NCBI GenBank assembly: GCA_045580875.1 | Contig: JAZNOP010000020.1 | Location: forward strand, 57,455-121,454 | Direction of reading: 5' to 3' | Source of the DNA: SIG598 sp045580875 | GTDB lineage: Bacteria; Bacillota; Clostridia; Oscillospirales; Acutalibacteraceae | Length of the DNA: 64,000 nt | In this document: positions 18,420-26,435 of the stretch, one piece after another | Layout of the letters: the number at the start of each line of letters is the position of its first letter | Position numbering within the stretch: position 1 is the stretch's first letter | Notes under the pieces: model-generated | Databases searched by the model: none | Told to the model about the DNA's origin: nothing | The model's input: only the letters and a program-made list of their open reading frames with translations | Position numbers and translations under genes: made by a program

Positions 18420-20438
18420 ATGGATAGATTTATAGGCAAGAAAATTGATGCTCGATATGAAATCAAAGAGCTTATTGGTGTCGGCGGAATGGCTGTCGTT
18501 TACAAGGCTCTCGATCTGCTTTCCGGCATGACTGTTGCTGTTAAAATCCTTAAGCAGGAATATCTTAACAATGAAGAATTCTGCGAAAGATTCCGTATCG
18601 AAGGCAAGGCAATGGCATCGCTGAATCACAAGAATATAATTAAGGTATATGATGTCAGCGGCAATATAAACAAACCTTACATTGTAATGGAATATATTGA
18701 CGGTATTACTCTCAAGCAGTATATCGAACAGCAGGAAGTTCTCAGCTGGAAGGAAGCAGTACATTTTACAACACAGATTCTTAACGCTCTTCAGCATGCA
18801 CACGAAAAAGGTATTGTCCACCGTGATATTAAGCCGCAGAACATTATGCTTGTTGAAAGCGGCGATATTAAGGTCATGGACTTTGGAATTGCAAGAATTG
18901 GCGGCAACGACAAGCCTGCATCTTCAAATGGCAGTAATCAGGCTATCGGTACAGTGCATTACATCTCTCCGGAGCAGGCAAGAGGAGCTCAGACTGATGC
19001 AAGAGCTGATGTTTACTCTGTCGGTGTAATGCTTTATGAAATGCTTACCGGTGAGCTTCCGTTCGATGCAATGGATACAGTATCAGTTGCTGTAATGCAT
19101 CTGCAGGCAGATCCGCGTATGCCCAGAGAGGTAAATCCTGATATTCCTGTCGGACTGGAAGAAATCACTATGCAGGCAATGCAGAAGGATACTGCATACA
19201 GATATCAGAGTGCTGCTGCAATGCTTGCGGACATCAATGATTTCAAGCGTGACCCGAATATTCGCTTTGAATATCGTTATATGGTAGATGATTCTCCGTC
19301 GCGCTATATTAATGCTATCAATAACACAAGACGTATGCAGGAAGAATACGAAAGACCTGAAAAGAGTCCTGTAATTCCTGTGCTCGCCGGAATCGGTCTT
19401 GCATTTGTGATCATAACTCTCGTCATGGTCTGGCTTGTTCTTGATGAATCAGGTATTTTTGCAAGCAACACCACTACCACAAGCGCAACACCGAACTTTA
19501 TCGGTTACGACATTGATGAAGTAACAAGCAATCCTGAGTACCGCTATACATTCATTGTAGAATATGCATTCAGCAATGACTATAAGCAGAATCAGATAAT
19601 GAATCAGAATCCTCAGGCAGGACGCGATGTTTACGACAATACAGAGATTCGTCTCACTGTCAGTATGGGTGTTGAGCGTCTGCTTGTTCCGGATTACACT
19701 GGAATGACCTATGATAAGTATTCCGAGGAATGTATACTTCTTGGACTTAAACCTTCAAAAATAGACGTTTATGATGATACGATCCAGACAGGATATGTTA
19801 TCAACACATATCCGCTGCCCAGAACTGATATTTCCGAAGGTGATACAGTTGAAATCTATGTCAGCCAGGGTATAAAGCCGAACGTACTCAGTATGCCAAA
19901 CTGTCACAATATGACCTATCTCGAGGCAAAAGCAAAGCTTGAGGCAATGGGTATTACCGCAACCAGCATTACTGAGGTTGACAGTGAAAAGCCTGCAGGT
20001 ACCATTCTTTCTCAGGAACCCTCCGCCGGAACTGAGATTGATGAAGATGATACCATCAAGTTTACTGTAAGTAACGGTAAGGCTCCGACCAGCAGTGTCA
20101 CGCTTGATATTGTACTCCCGGAAGGTCTTGATTCCACTGGTGTCCGAGTTGAGATTATTCTGGACGGAGAGACTCTTTACAATGAAGATATCGATGCAAC
20201 ATCCATGGATAGTGTTGTAACAAATATCTCCGGTTCAGGTTCAAGCCGTCAGGCAAAGGTTTATATTGATGGTAAGCTTTATCAGACAATTACAATCAAT
20301 TTCACAACCGGTGAAATCCGAAGCATTACCAATAATCCTGATTTTGTAATAACCACAACTACCACTACAACTACGACAACTGCCTCCGAGGAAGCTGAGC
20401 CTGTCAGAACAACTACTTCCGCCGGAGCAGAAGGTTAA
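18420..20438 (+). CDS. prkC: PASTA-domain serine/threonine kinase
   Basis: 672 residues from the ATG at 18420, where homologues start (MDxxIGxxIxxRY); an in-frame ATG at 18411 adds three residues. Kinase domain about 8-277, with the catalytic Lys in AVKIL, HRDIKPQN and DFG. One membrane helix follows at about 318-341, then three extracellular PASTA repeats (about 354-416, 418-483 and 486-553), a beta domain and a tail with ten consecutive Thr. PASTA domains sense muropeptides or lipid II. In spore formers PrkC can trigger germination. The ribosome site is weak. Confidence 0.94.
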   Translation: MDRFIGKKIDARYEIKELIGVGGMAVVYKALDLLSGMTVAVKILKQEYLNNEEFCERFRIEGKAMASLNHKNIIKVYDVSGNINKPYIVMEYIDGITLKQYIEQQEVLSWKEAVHFTTQILNALQHAHEKGIVHRDIKPQNIMLVESGDIKVMDFGIARIGGNDKPASSNGSNQAIGTVHYISPEQARGAQTDARADVYSVGVMLYEMLTGELPFDAMDTVSVAVMHLQADPRMPREVNPDIPVGLEEITMQAMQKDTAYRYQSAAAMLADINDFKRDPNIRFEYRYMVDDSPSRYINAINNTRRMQEEYERPEKSPVIPVLAGIGLAFVIITLVMVWLVLDESGIFASNTTTTSATPNFIGYDIDEVTSNPEYRYTFIVEYAFSNDYKQNQIMNQNPQAGRDVYDNTEIRLTVSMGVERLLVPDYTGMTYDKYSEECILLGLKPSKIDVYDDTIQTGYVINTYPLPRTDISEGDTVEIYVSQGIKPNVLSMPNCHNMTYLEAKAKLEAMGITATSITEVDSEKPAGTILSQEPSAGTEIDEDDTIKFTVSNGKAPTSSVTLDIVLPEGLDSTGVRVEIILDGETLYNEDIDATSMDSVVTNISGSGSSRQAKVYIDGKLYQTITINFTTGEIRSITNNPDFVITTTTTTTTTTASEEAEPVRTTTSAGAEG

Positions 20439-20442
20439 TCAG

Positions 20443-21336
20443 ATGACTCAATTAAACGGACTAATACTGAAAAGCACTGGAGGCTTCTACTATGTAGAGG
20501 CCTCCGGAAGCATATACGAGTGCCGCGCCAGAGGAATTCTTAGAAAGAAAGAAATTACACCTCTTGTAGGCGACAGATGTGTGATTTCCGTGCCGGAAAA
20601 CGGCCTGCCGATGGTTGACGACATTCATGAAAGAAAGAACAGTCTTATTCGACCTGCCGTTGCTAACATTGATAAACTGTTCATTGTTGTTTCATCATGC
20701 CAGCCTGCGCCGAATCTTCTGATTACGGACAGATTGATAGCAGCTGCGGAATACGCAGATATTGAACCTATAATTGTACTCACTAAGCAGGATCTTTCTG
20801 AATGTAAGAATGTGAAGGAAATTTATTCCGGAGCAGGATTCAAGGTTATAAACATACGCTATGACGAAACAGAGGGTATTGAGCAGGTTAAGGCAGAACT
20901 GAAAGATTGCATAAGTGCATTTGCCGGAAATTCCGGCGTAGGAAAGTCAACTTTGCTTAATGCAATTGAACCGGACCTTGGTCTTGCAACTTCTCACATC
21001 AGTGAAAAACTTGGAAGAGGAAGACATACAACCCGTACAGTTGAACTGTTTTCTCTGTCCTGCGGCGGACGGATTGCAGATACTCCCGGTTTCTCATCTT
21101 TTGACGGCAAACTTGGTTTTGTCATAGAAAAAGATCAGCTTCAGTTCTGCTTCAGGGAATTCTCTGATCATATCGGTAATTGCCTTTTTACTTCATGTGC
21201 ACATACCTGTGAAAAGGGGTGTGCGGTAATTGACGCTGTTAAATCCGGCAACATTTCAAGATCCAGACACGACAGTTATAAAGCACTTTATGAAGAAGCT
21301 CAGTCAATTAAAAGCTGGGAACTGAGAAAAAACTGA
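20443..21336 (+). CDS. rsgA: Ribosome small-subunit-dependent GTPase A
   Basis: 297 residues: an N-terminal OB fold, a circularly permuted GTPase (G4 TKQD, then G1 GNSGVGKST, then G3 DTPG) and a C-terminal zinc finger (CLFTSCAHTCEKGCAV). It checks 30S subunit maturation. It follows prkC by 4 bases. In Bacillus rsgA lies between prkC and spoVM; here rpe and thiN are missing and spoVM comes next. Confidence 0.95.
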   Translation: MTQLNGLILKSTGGFYYVEASGSIYECRARGILRKKEITPLVGDRCVISVPENGLPMVDDIHERKNSLIRPAVANIDKLFIVVSSCQPAPNLLITDRLIAAAEYADIEPIIVLTKQDLSECKNVKEIYSGAGFKVINIRYDETEGIEQVKAELKDCISAFAGNSGVGKSTLLNAIEPDLGLATSHISEKLGRGRHTTRTVELFSLSCGGRIADTPGFSSFDGKLGFVIEKDQLQFCFREFSDHIGNCLFTSCAHTCEKGCAVIDAVKSGNISRSRHDSYKALYEEAQSIKSWELRKN

Positions 21337-21362
21337 TTTTCGTTTCGATAATTCCTCACACT

Positions 21363-21411
21363 ATTGCAGATTCAGCGTAATATGTAATAACAGCGCAGGC
21401 TGAATCGCAAT
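21363..21411 (+). promoter_or_regulatory. Hairpin in the leader of spoVM
   Basis: The arms ATTGCAGATTCAGC (21363-21376) and GCTGAATCGCAAT (21399-21411) pair over 13 bp with one bulged A and a 22-base loop. No T-run follows, so it is not a normal terminator. It ends directly against the spoVM ribosome site (AAAGAGGTG, 21412-21420) and could protect the mRNA or affect translation. Confidence 0.5.
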
Positions 21412-21426
21412 AAAGAGGTGTACTGA

Positions 21427-21507
21427 ATGAAAATCGTAGTGTGGAAGAGCCCGAAGGTTCTGAGTTGTCTTCTTCGTATGATGTTTGGAATAAAAAAAGA
21501 ATCATAA
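21427..21507 (+). CDS. spoVM: Stage V sporulation protein M (26 residues)
   Basis: A 26-codon gene that automated callers are likely to miss. Its peptide starts MKIVVWKSPKVL and has the same length as Bacillus SpoVM. Met1, Lys2, Lys7, Pro9, Lys10, Leu12, Arg17, Met19 and Gly21 coincide without gaps; Pro9 matters for its curvature-sensing helix. SpoVM is an amphipathic peptide that marks the forespore surface and recruits SpoIVA. AAAGAGGTG sits 6 bases before the ATG and a strong terminator follows. The position after rsgA and before sipL-spoIVA supports the call. Confidence 0.9.
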   Translation: MKIVVWKSPKVLSCLLRMMFGIKKES

Positions 21508-21516
21508 AGAACAGAT

Positions 21517-21556
21517 AAGATACTCTGCATCTGTATGTGCAGGGTATCTTATTTTT
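21517..21556 (+). terminator. Intrinsic terminator after spoVM
   Basis: The arms AAGATACTCTGCA (21517-21529) and TGCAGGGTATCTT (21538-21550) pair over 13 bp with one G-T pair, followed by ATTTTTT. It separates spoVM, and the long yicC-rsgA operon, from sipL. Confidence 0.88.
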
Positions 21557-21624
21557 TATTTTCAGCATAATCCGGACATATCCTGAATAATCATGTGACA
21601 GAAAACAACAGGAGGAGAGATTCT

Positions 21625-23160
21625 ATGGATCATAAGATTTCAGGAGATACAGTCATAATTAACGAAGTGTTCAGCGATTCAGTAGTCGAAAAAGTTTTGC
21701 AGACAGACTTTACACTGCCGGATTATTGTCCTGATATTGGCAAGATACTTAAATGTAGAGCGACCCCGCGTATTACAGTCAGAACTCTTACGGCTTCTTC
21801 ACTCGAGATAGAAGGTATTACACGTATTGATGTAATTTATCTCGATGGAAGAGACAAACATATCCGCAGTTGTGATCATGAAATTCCTTTTTCAGCAAGC
21901 ATACCGTTTTCTGATTATCCTGAAAAGGCGGAACAGAAGCTTGAAGTAAAAGTTGAATATGTCAACTGCCGCGCAATAAGTCAGCGACGCGTTGATATCC
22001 GCGGTGCAATTTCAATACGTACAAAAATCACAGCAAGAAAAAATACCGAAATATTAAGTGATGCACAGGGTGCAGGAATAAGATTGCGCAGAAAGTCTTT
22101 TGATATCAGTTCATGTATTGGACATATACAGACACCTTTCACAATCAGTGAGGCTCTTGAACTCGCATCAGGCAAGCCTCCAATTGCTTCTGTTATACGC
22201 AGCAGTGCATATATTAAAGCGGCAGAATGCAAGGCAATTGCCAATAAACTTATAATCAAAGGTGAAGCCATACTAAGAATTGTATACACTACAGAGCCTG
22301 ATGGCGGTGTGGAAAGCATGGAGTATTCACTTCCGTTCAATCAGTTTATTGATATGCAGGGTGTGAATGACAGCTGTATATCAGATTGTTCAGTGAATGT
22401 TACATCGCTTGAAATAAATCTTCGAACCGACTCTGATGGTGAATACCGCAGAATAAATGCAGATATCAGAGCTGTTGCAGATGTATCTTCTTATATACAG
22501 CATGAAATCACTGTAGTGTGTGATGCCTATTCTGTAGACTGCGAGCTCAGAGCTGAGAGACAGTTTTTGCCGCTTGAGAAATTTCTTGGTAATTTCAGTA
22601 TAAAGAATACAGCGGCATTAAATATTGAATTTGAAAAGGAAATATCCAGAATTCTCGATATCTGGTGTGAGCCGGGAGATTTCACTTCAGCCGTACGAGG
22701 CAACTCTATTGCGGTTTCAGGTAATATTACATTATGTGCAATTGCAGGATGTACTGACGATGATAAAGAATATTCAGAGCGAACGGTCAAATTCGAATGT
22801 ACAATCCCGATGAACGAAGCTGTTCATGAAGGTAATGCAAATATCTCTGTGTATATCCAGAATTGCTCCTATACAATGGCAGGTGCATCAGTTATAGCAG
22901 TAAAATGTGAAATTGAGTGCAATGCATCGGTACGTGAATCTGTGAAGATCGCATGTATCACAGACATAGAACCTGACGAAACAAAAGTTAAGAATCATAC
23001 AGAAGAACCCGCTTTGGTGGTTTATTATGCCTCTTCCGGAGAGGAGCTATGGGATATTGCCCGCGAACATAATGCATCTGTTGAAACAATCAAAACCGAA
23101 AATGATTTAAACGAAGATACAATCGCACATGACATTGTGCTTCTTATTTCAGTACGGTAA
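21625..23160 (+). CDS. sipL: SpoIVA-interacting coat protein SipL (DUF3794 + LysM)
   Basis: 511 residues built of DUF3794/SPOCS-type modules (for example TDFTLPDYCPDIGKILKC near residue 27 and repeated later) and ending in a LysM domain (about 465-511; YYASSGEELWDIAREHN). In Clostridioides difficile SipL has this layout and about this length. It is the functional counterpart of SpoVID, binding SpoIVA through LysM to encase the forespore. The ATG at 21625 is chosen because GGAGGAGA precedes it; an in-frame GTG at 21595 lacks a ribosome site. spoIVA follows 19 bases later, giving strong context. Confidence 0.9.
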   Translation: MDHKISGDTVIINEVFSDSVVEKVLQTDFTLPDYCPDIGKILKCRATPRITVRTLTASSLEIEGITRIDVIYLDGRDKHIRSCDHEIPFSASIPFSDYPEKAEQKLEVKVEYVNCRAISQRRVDIRGAISIRTKITARKNTEILSDAQGAGIRLRRKSFDISSCIGHIQTPFTISEALELASGKPPIASVIRSSAYIKAAECKAIANKLIIKGEAILRIVYTTEPDGGVESMEYSLPFNQFIDMQGVNDSCISDCSVNVTSLEINLRTDSDGEYRRINADIRAVADVSSYIQHEITVVCDAYSVDCELRAERQFLPLEKFLGNFSIKNTAALNIEFEKEISRILDIWCEPGDFTSAVRGNSIAVSGNITLCAIAGCTDDDKEYSERTVKFECTIPMNEAVHEGNANISVYIQNCSYTMAGASVIAVKCEIECNASVRESVKIACITDIEPDETKVKNHTEEPALVVYYASSGEELWDIAREHNASVETIKTENDLNEDTIAHDIVLLISVR

Positions 23161-23179
23161 ACAGGGGAGGGTAAGCTTA

Positions 23180-24658
23180 ATGGAAGATAACAGAATATAC
23201 AGGGATATTGCAGACCGTACCGGTGGCGACATATACATCGGAGTTGTAGGTCCGGTCAGATCCGGCAAATCAACATTGATCAAAAGATTCATGGAAACCC
23301 TTGTACTGCCGAATATATCCAATAAATATCAGATGGAAAGGGCAGTTGATGAATTACCGCAGTCAGCAGCCGGTCGAACCATAATGACCACTGAGCCCAA
23401 ATTCGTTCCCGAGGACGCTATTGAAATCTGTGTTGACGATACTGCAGCGATGCGTGTTCGTATGATCGATTGCGTTGGCTATATCGTCCCAAGCGCGTTG
23501 GGATATATTGAGGACAGTTCGCCAAGAATGGTAAAAACACCATGGTTTGAAGAAGAAATTCCGTTTAATCTTGCAGCTGAAATTGGTACTAAAAAAGTTA
23601 TAACAGAGCATTCGACCATAGGAATTGTTGTCACTACCGACGGCACTGTAACCGATATTCCACGTGAAGAATATCAGGAAGCAGAAGAACGGGTGATCGG
23701 AGAGCTTAATGAAATAAAAAAACCATTTGTAATTCTTGTCAACTGCAAAGATCCGACAGAAGCTGAAAGCAGAAAGCTCGCTTCCGAGCTTTCTGAAAAA
23801 TACGGGATGCCGGCAGTTGCAGTGAACTGTCAGACTATTACAGAAGAAGAAATCCGTGCCATTCTTTCACTTGTGCTTTTTGAATTTCCGATAAAGTCGG
23901 TTGCATTCAATATGCCGCGATGGCTGTGTTCTCTTGAAAATGACCATTGGCTTAAAAAAGAAATCTTTTCATTGCTGAGAGAAAGTCTGGGTACTGCTGA
24001 AAAGATCCGTGATATTGACAGAGTTTGTACAGATATTGCCGGTAGCCAGAACGTACTTTCTGCATCAATTGATAATATTCAGTTAGGAAGCGGAAAAGCC
24101 ACCCTGAATATCAATTTTGAAGGTGAACTTTTCTATAGGATTCTCGGTGAAAAGACAGGAATTAAAATTGATGATGAAGCCGGCCTGATGCGCTCTATAA
24201 TGGAACTGGCTGATATCAAGAAAAAATACGATAAAATCAGCTCAGCACTCGAAGAGGTCGAAGCAACAGGTTATGGAATTGTAATGCCTTCTCTTGACGA
24301 GCTTCAACTTGAGGAGCCTGAGATGATGAAGCAGGGTGGACGATATGGTGTTCGGCTGAAAGCATCTGCACCGTCAATTCATATGCTTAAAGCTAATATC
24401 ACAACAGAAGTTGCACCGGTTGTAGGAAGTGAAAAGCAGTCGGAGGATCTTGTATATTATCTGCTAAATGAATTTTCTGAAGATCCTTCATCAATATGGG
24501 ATTCGAATATATTCGGCAAAACACTGCATGAACTGGTCAACGAAGGTCTTCACAATAAGCTTTATAAAATGCCGCCTGAAGCCAGAGCGAAAATGCAGGA
24601 GACCATAGAACGGGTTATCAACGAAGGCTGCAGCGGACTGATATGTATAATACTGTAA
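23180..24658 (+). CDS. spoIVA: Stage IV sporulation protein A (coat scaffold ATPase)
   Basis: 492 residues, the length of Bacillus SpoIVA. Walker A GPVRSGKST places Lys at residue 30 as in Bacillus. The middle and C-terminal domains are full length and end in CSGLICIIL. SpoIVA polymerises by hydrolysing ATP into the basement layer of the spore coat, anchored by SpoVM and linked here to SipL. All three genes lie within 3.3 kb. GGGGAGGG precedes the ATG at 23180. Confidence 0.96.
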   Translation: MEDNRIYRDIADRTGGDIYIGVVGPVRSGKSTLIKRFMETLVLPNISNKYQMERAVDELPQSAAGRTIMTTEPKFVPEDAIEICVDDTAAMRVRMIDCVGYIVPSALGYIEDSSPRMVKTPWFEEEIPFNLAAEIGTKKVITEHSTIGIVVTTDGTVTDIPREEYQEAEERVIGELNEIKKPFVILVNCKDPTEAESRKLASELSEKYGMPAVAVNCQTITEEEIRAILSLVLFEFPIKSVAFNMPRWLCSLENDHWLKKEIFSLLRESLGTAEKIRDIDRVCTDIAGSQNVLSASIDNIQLGSGKATLNINFEGELFYRILGEKTGIKIDDEAGLMRSIMELADIKKKYDKISSALEEVEATGYGIVMPSLDELQLEEPEMMKQGGRYGVRLKASAPSIHMLKANITTEVAPVVGSEKQSEDLVYYLLNEFSEDPSSIWDSNIFGKTLHELVNEGLHNKLYKMPPEARAKMQETIERVINEGCSGLICIIL

Positions 24659-24745
24659 GTTTCTGAAGTAAGTCAGAATACAATAACTCGGGTTGAATAT
24701 ATTGTATAGCTGCAGTTTGAGTATAATTACATCTTGATATACAAT

Positions 24746-24796
24746 GAAGCACTCTGATAAATTACCGTATTGAATCAGAGTGCTTCAAAAATTTTT
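24746..24796 (+). terminator. Intrinsic terminator after spoIVA
   Basis: GAAGCACTCTGAT (24746-24758) pairs with ATCAGAGTGCTTC (24774-24786), a perfect 13-bp stem, followed by AAAAATTTTT. It ends the sipL-spoIVA unit ahead of the maltodextrin operon. Confidence 0.85.
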
Positions 24797-24802
24797 AAAA
24801 AT

Positions 24803-24822
24803 AATTGGAAACGTTTCCAATT
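24803..24822 (+). promoter_or_regulatory. Palindromic LacI/CcpA-type operator upstream of malQ
   Basis: AATTGGAAACGTTTCCAATT is a perfect 20-bp palindrome with a central CG, the form of LacI/GalR-family operators; it resembles but does not exactly fit the cre consensus. It ends 5 bases before the -35 box of the malQ promoter. A MalR-like regulator or CcpA is the likely binder (inference); no such regulator gene is in the window. Confidence 0.75.
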
Positions 24823-24827
24823 TTCTA

Positions 24828-24856
24828 TTGATTTCTGAATCAACTCGCGTTATAAT
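24828..24856 (+). promoter_or_regulatory. Sigma-A type promoter of malQ-glgP
   Basis: TTGATT (24828-24833) and TATAAT (24851-24856) have a 17-base spacer. Transcription would start near 24863, giving about 70 bases of leader before malQ. Confidence 0.78.
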
Positions 24857-24932
24857 AGGTCATGCCACAAACGAAAAGGTGTATTTTACTTAGAAATGTG
24901 AAATACTAATCAATAAAACTGGAGGTAGCATT

Positions 24933-26435
24933 TTGGCTAAAGCGAAAAATACATTCCCGCGTGCGGCTGGAATACTTCTGCCGATAACCAGTATTCCGTC
25001 GCCATTCGGAATCGGCACACTTGGAAAACAGGCATATCGGTTTGTTGATTTTCTTAAGTCAGCCGGACAGCGTTACTGGCAGGTACTGCCTGTCGGTCCT
25101 ACAAGTTACGGTGATTCGCCGTATCAGTCATTTTCTGCATTTGCTGGAAATCCGTATATGATAGACCTTGAGTTTCTGTGCGATGAAGGTCTGCTTGAAA
25201 TTGAGGAATTGAATCAGATTGACTGGCACAATGGAAAATATATAGACTACGCACGTATTTATGAACTGCGATTTGATGTTCTCCGTAAAGCTTATGCCAA
25301 CAGTGACCATGCTCTTTCTGAGGCATATATTGAATTCTGTAATGAAAACAGTGTATGGCTCAGTGATTATGCTTTGTTCATGTCACTTAAAAACCATTTC
25401 GACAATATCGAATGGCTGAAGTGGGAAGAGAATATAAGAATTCGTAAGCCTGAGGCGGTTGCGAAGTATACAGAAGAGCTTGCAGCTGATATCGGATTCT
25501 GGAAATTCGTACAATTCAAGTTTTACGAACAGTGGGAGCGATTGAAGTCATATGCCAACAGCAACGGAATTGAATACATCGGAGATATTCCTATATACGT
25601 TGCAATGGACAGCGCAGACGCGTGGGCAAATCCTGAGCAGTTTCAGATGGACGAGCAGCGCCGTCCGGTCAAAGTTGCCGGAGTTCCGCCGGATTATTTC
25701 TCTGAAACAGGACAGCTGTGGGGTAATCCGCTTTACAACTGGGATTATATGAAAGCTGATAATTATAATTGGTGGCGCAGCAGAATGAGCTTTGCATCCA
25801 GACTATATGATGTAATCCGCATAGATCACTTTATTGGTGTTGTCCGTTATTATTCAATTGATGCCGGTGCAGTTAATGCAATTGAAGGCGAATGGAAGAA
25901 AGGTCCGGGCATGGAACTGATAAAGGTTATTGATGAGTCGCGTGGAAAGACAAAAATGATAGCCGAAGATCTTGGTGAGGTTGTTGCAGAGGTACGTAAG
26001 GTGCAGATTGCATCCGGATACCCTGGTATGAAAGTTCTTCAGTTCGGATTCGATGATACTCCGGATAACCAGTTCCTGCCGCACAATCATACTCTGAACT
26101 GCATTGTTTATACAGGCACACATGACAACAATACTACCAGGGGTCTCATTGAATCCCGTTCACCGCAAAAATGGCGTTTTGCACGAGAGTATCTGGGCGT
26201 TCGCAGAACAGCGGATATTCCGGGTGGTATGATTCGGGCTGCAATGGGAAGTGTAGCGCATACTGCAATAATTCCGATGCAGGATTGGCTTGATATAGGC
26301 GAAGAGGGAAGAATCAATACTCCTTCCACACTTGGCAATAACTGGCACTGGCGACTTTCTGAGCATCAGATTACGCCTGTACTTGCATCAAAAATCAAGG
26401 AATTGACATATAATTTTGGGAGGATATCCGAATGA
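24933..26435 (+). CDS. malQ: 4-alpha-glucanotransferase (amylomaltase)
   Basis: 500 residues of GH77. Signatures are RAAGILLPITSIPSPFGIGTLG, DSPYQSFSAFAGNPY, RIDHFIGVVRYY (nucleophile region), IAEDLGEV (acid/base region) and YTGTHDNNT. It disproportionates maltodextrins to longer chains plus glucose. It starts at TTG behind GGAGGT and overlaps glgP by 4 bases, so transferase and phosphorylase are produced together. Confidence 0.95.
   Translation: MAKAKNTFPRAAGILLPITSIPSPFGIGTLGKQAYRFVDFLKSAGQRYWQVLPVGPTSYGDSPYQSFSAFAGNPYMIDLEFLCDEGLLEIEELNQIDWHNGKYIDYARIYELRFDVLRKAYANSDHALSEAYIEFCNENSVWLSDYALFMSLKNHFDNIEWLKWEENIRIRKPEAVAKYTEELAADIGFWKFVQFKFYEQWERLKSYANSNGIEYIGDIPIYVAMDSADAWANPEQFQMDEQRRPVKVAGVPPDYFSETGQLWGNPLYNWDYMKADNYNWWRSRMSFASRLYDVIRIDHFIGVVRYYSIDAGAVNAIEGEWKKGPGMELIKVIDESRGKTKMIAEDLGEVVAEVRKVQIASGYPGMKVLQFGFDDTPDNQFLPHNHTLNCIVYTGTHDNNTTRGLIESRSPQKWRFAREYLGVRRTADIPGGMIRAAMGSVAHTAIIPMQDWLDIGEEGRINTPSTLGNNWHWRLSEHQITPVLASKIKELTYNFGRISE

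Noticed and set aside
20351..20385. ACA/ACT-rich run in prkC as a microsatellite or CRISPR-like repeat
   Set aside because: It is in frame and encodes the Thr-rich tail of the extracellular part of the kinase.
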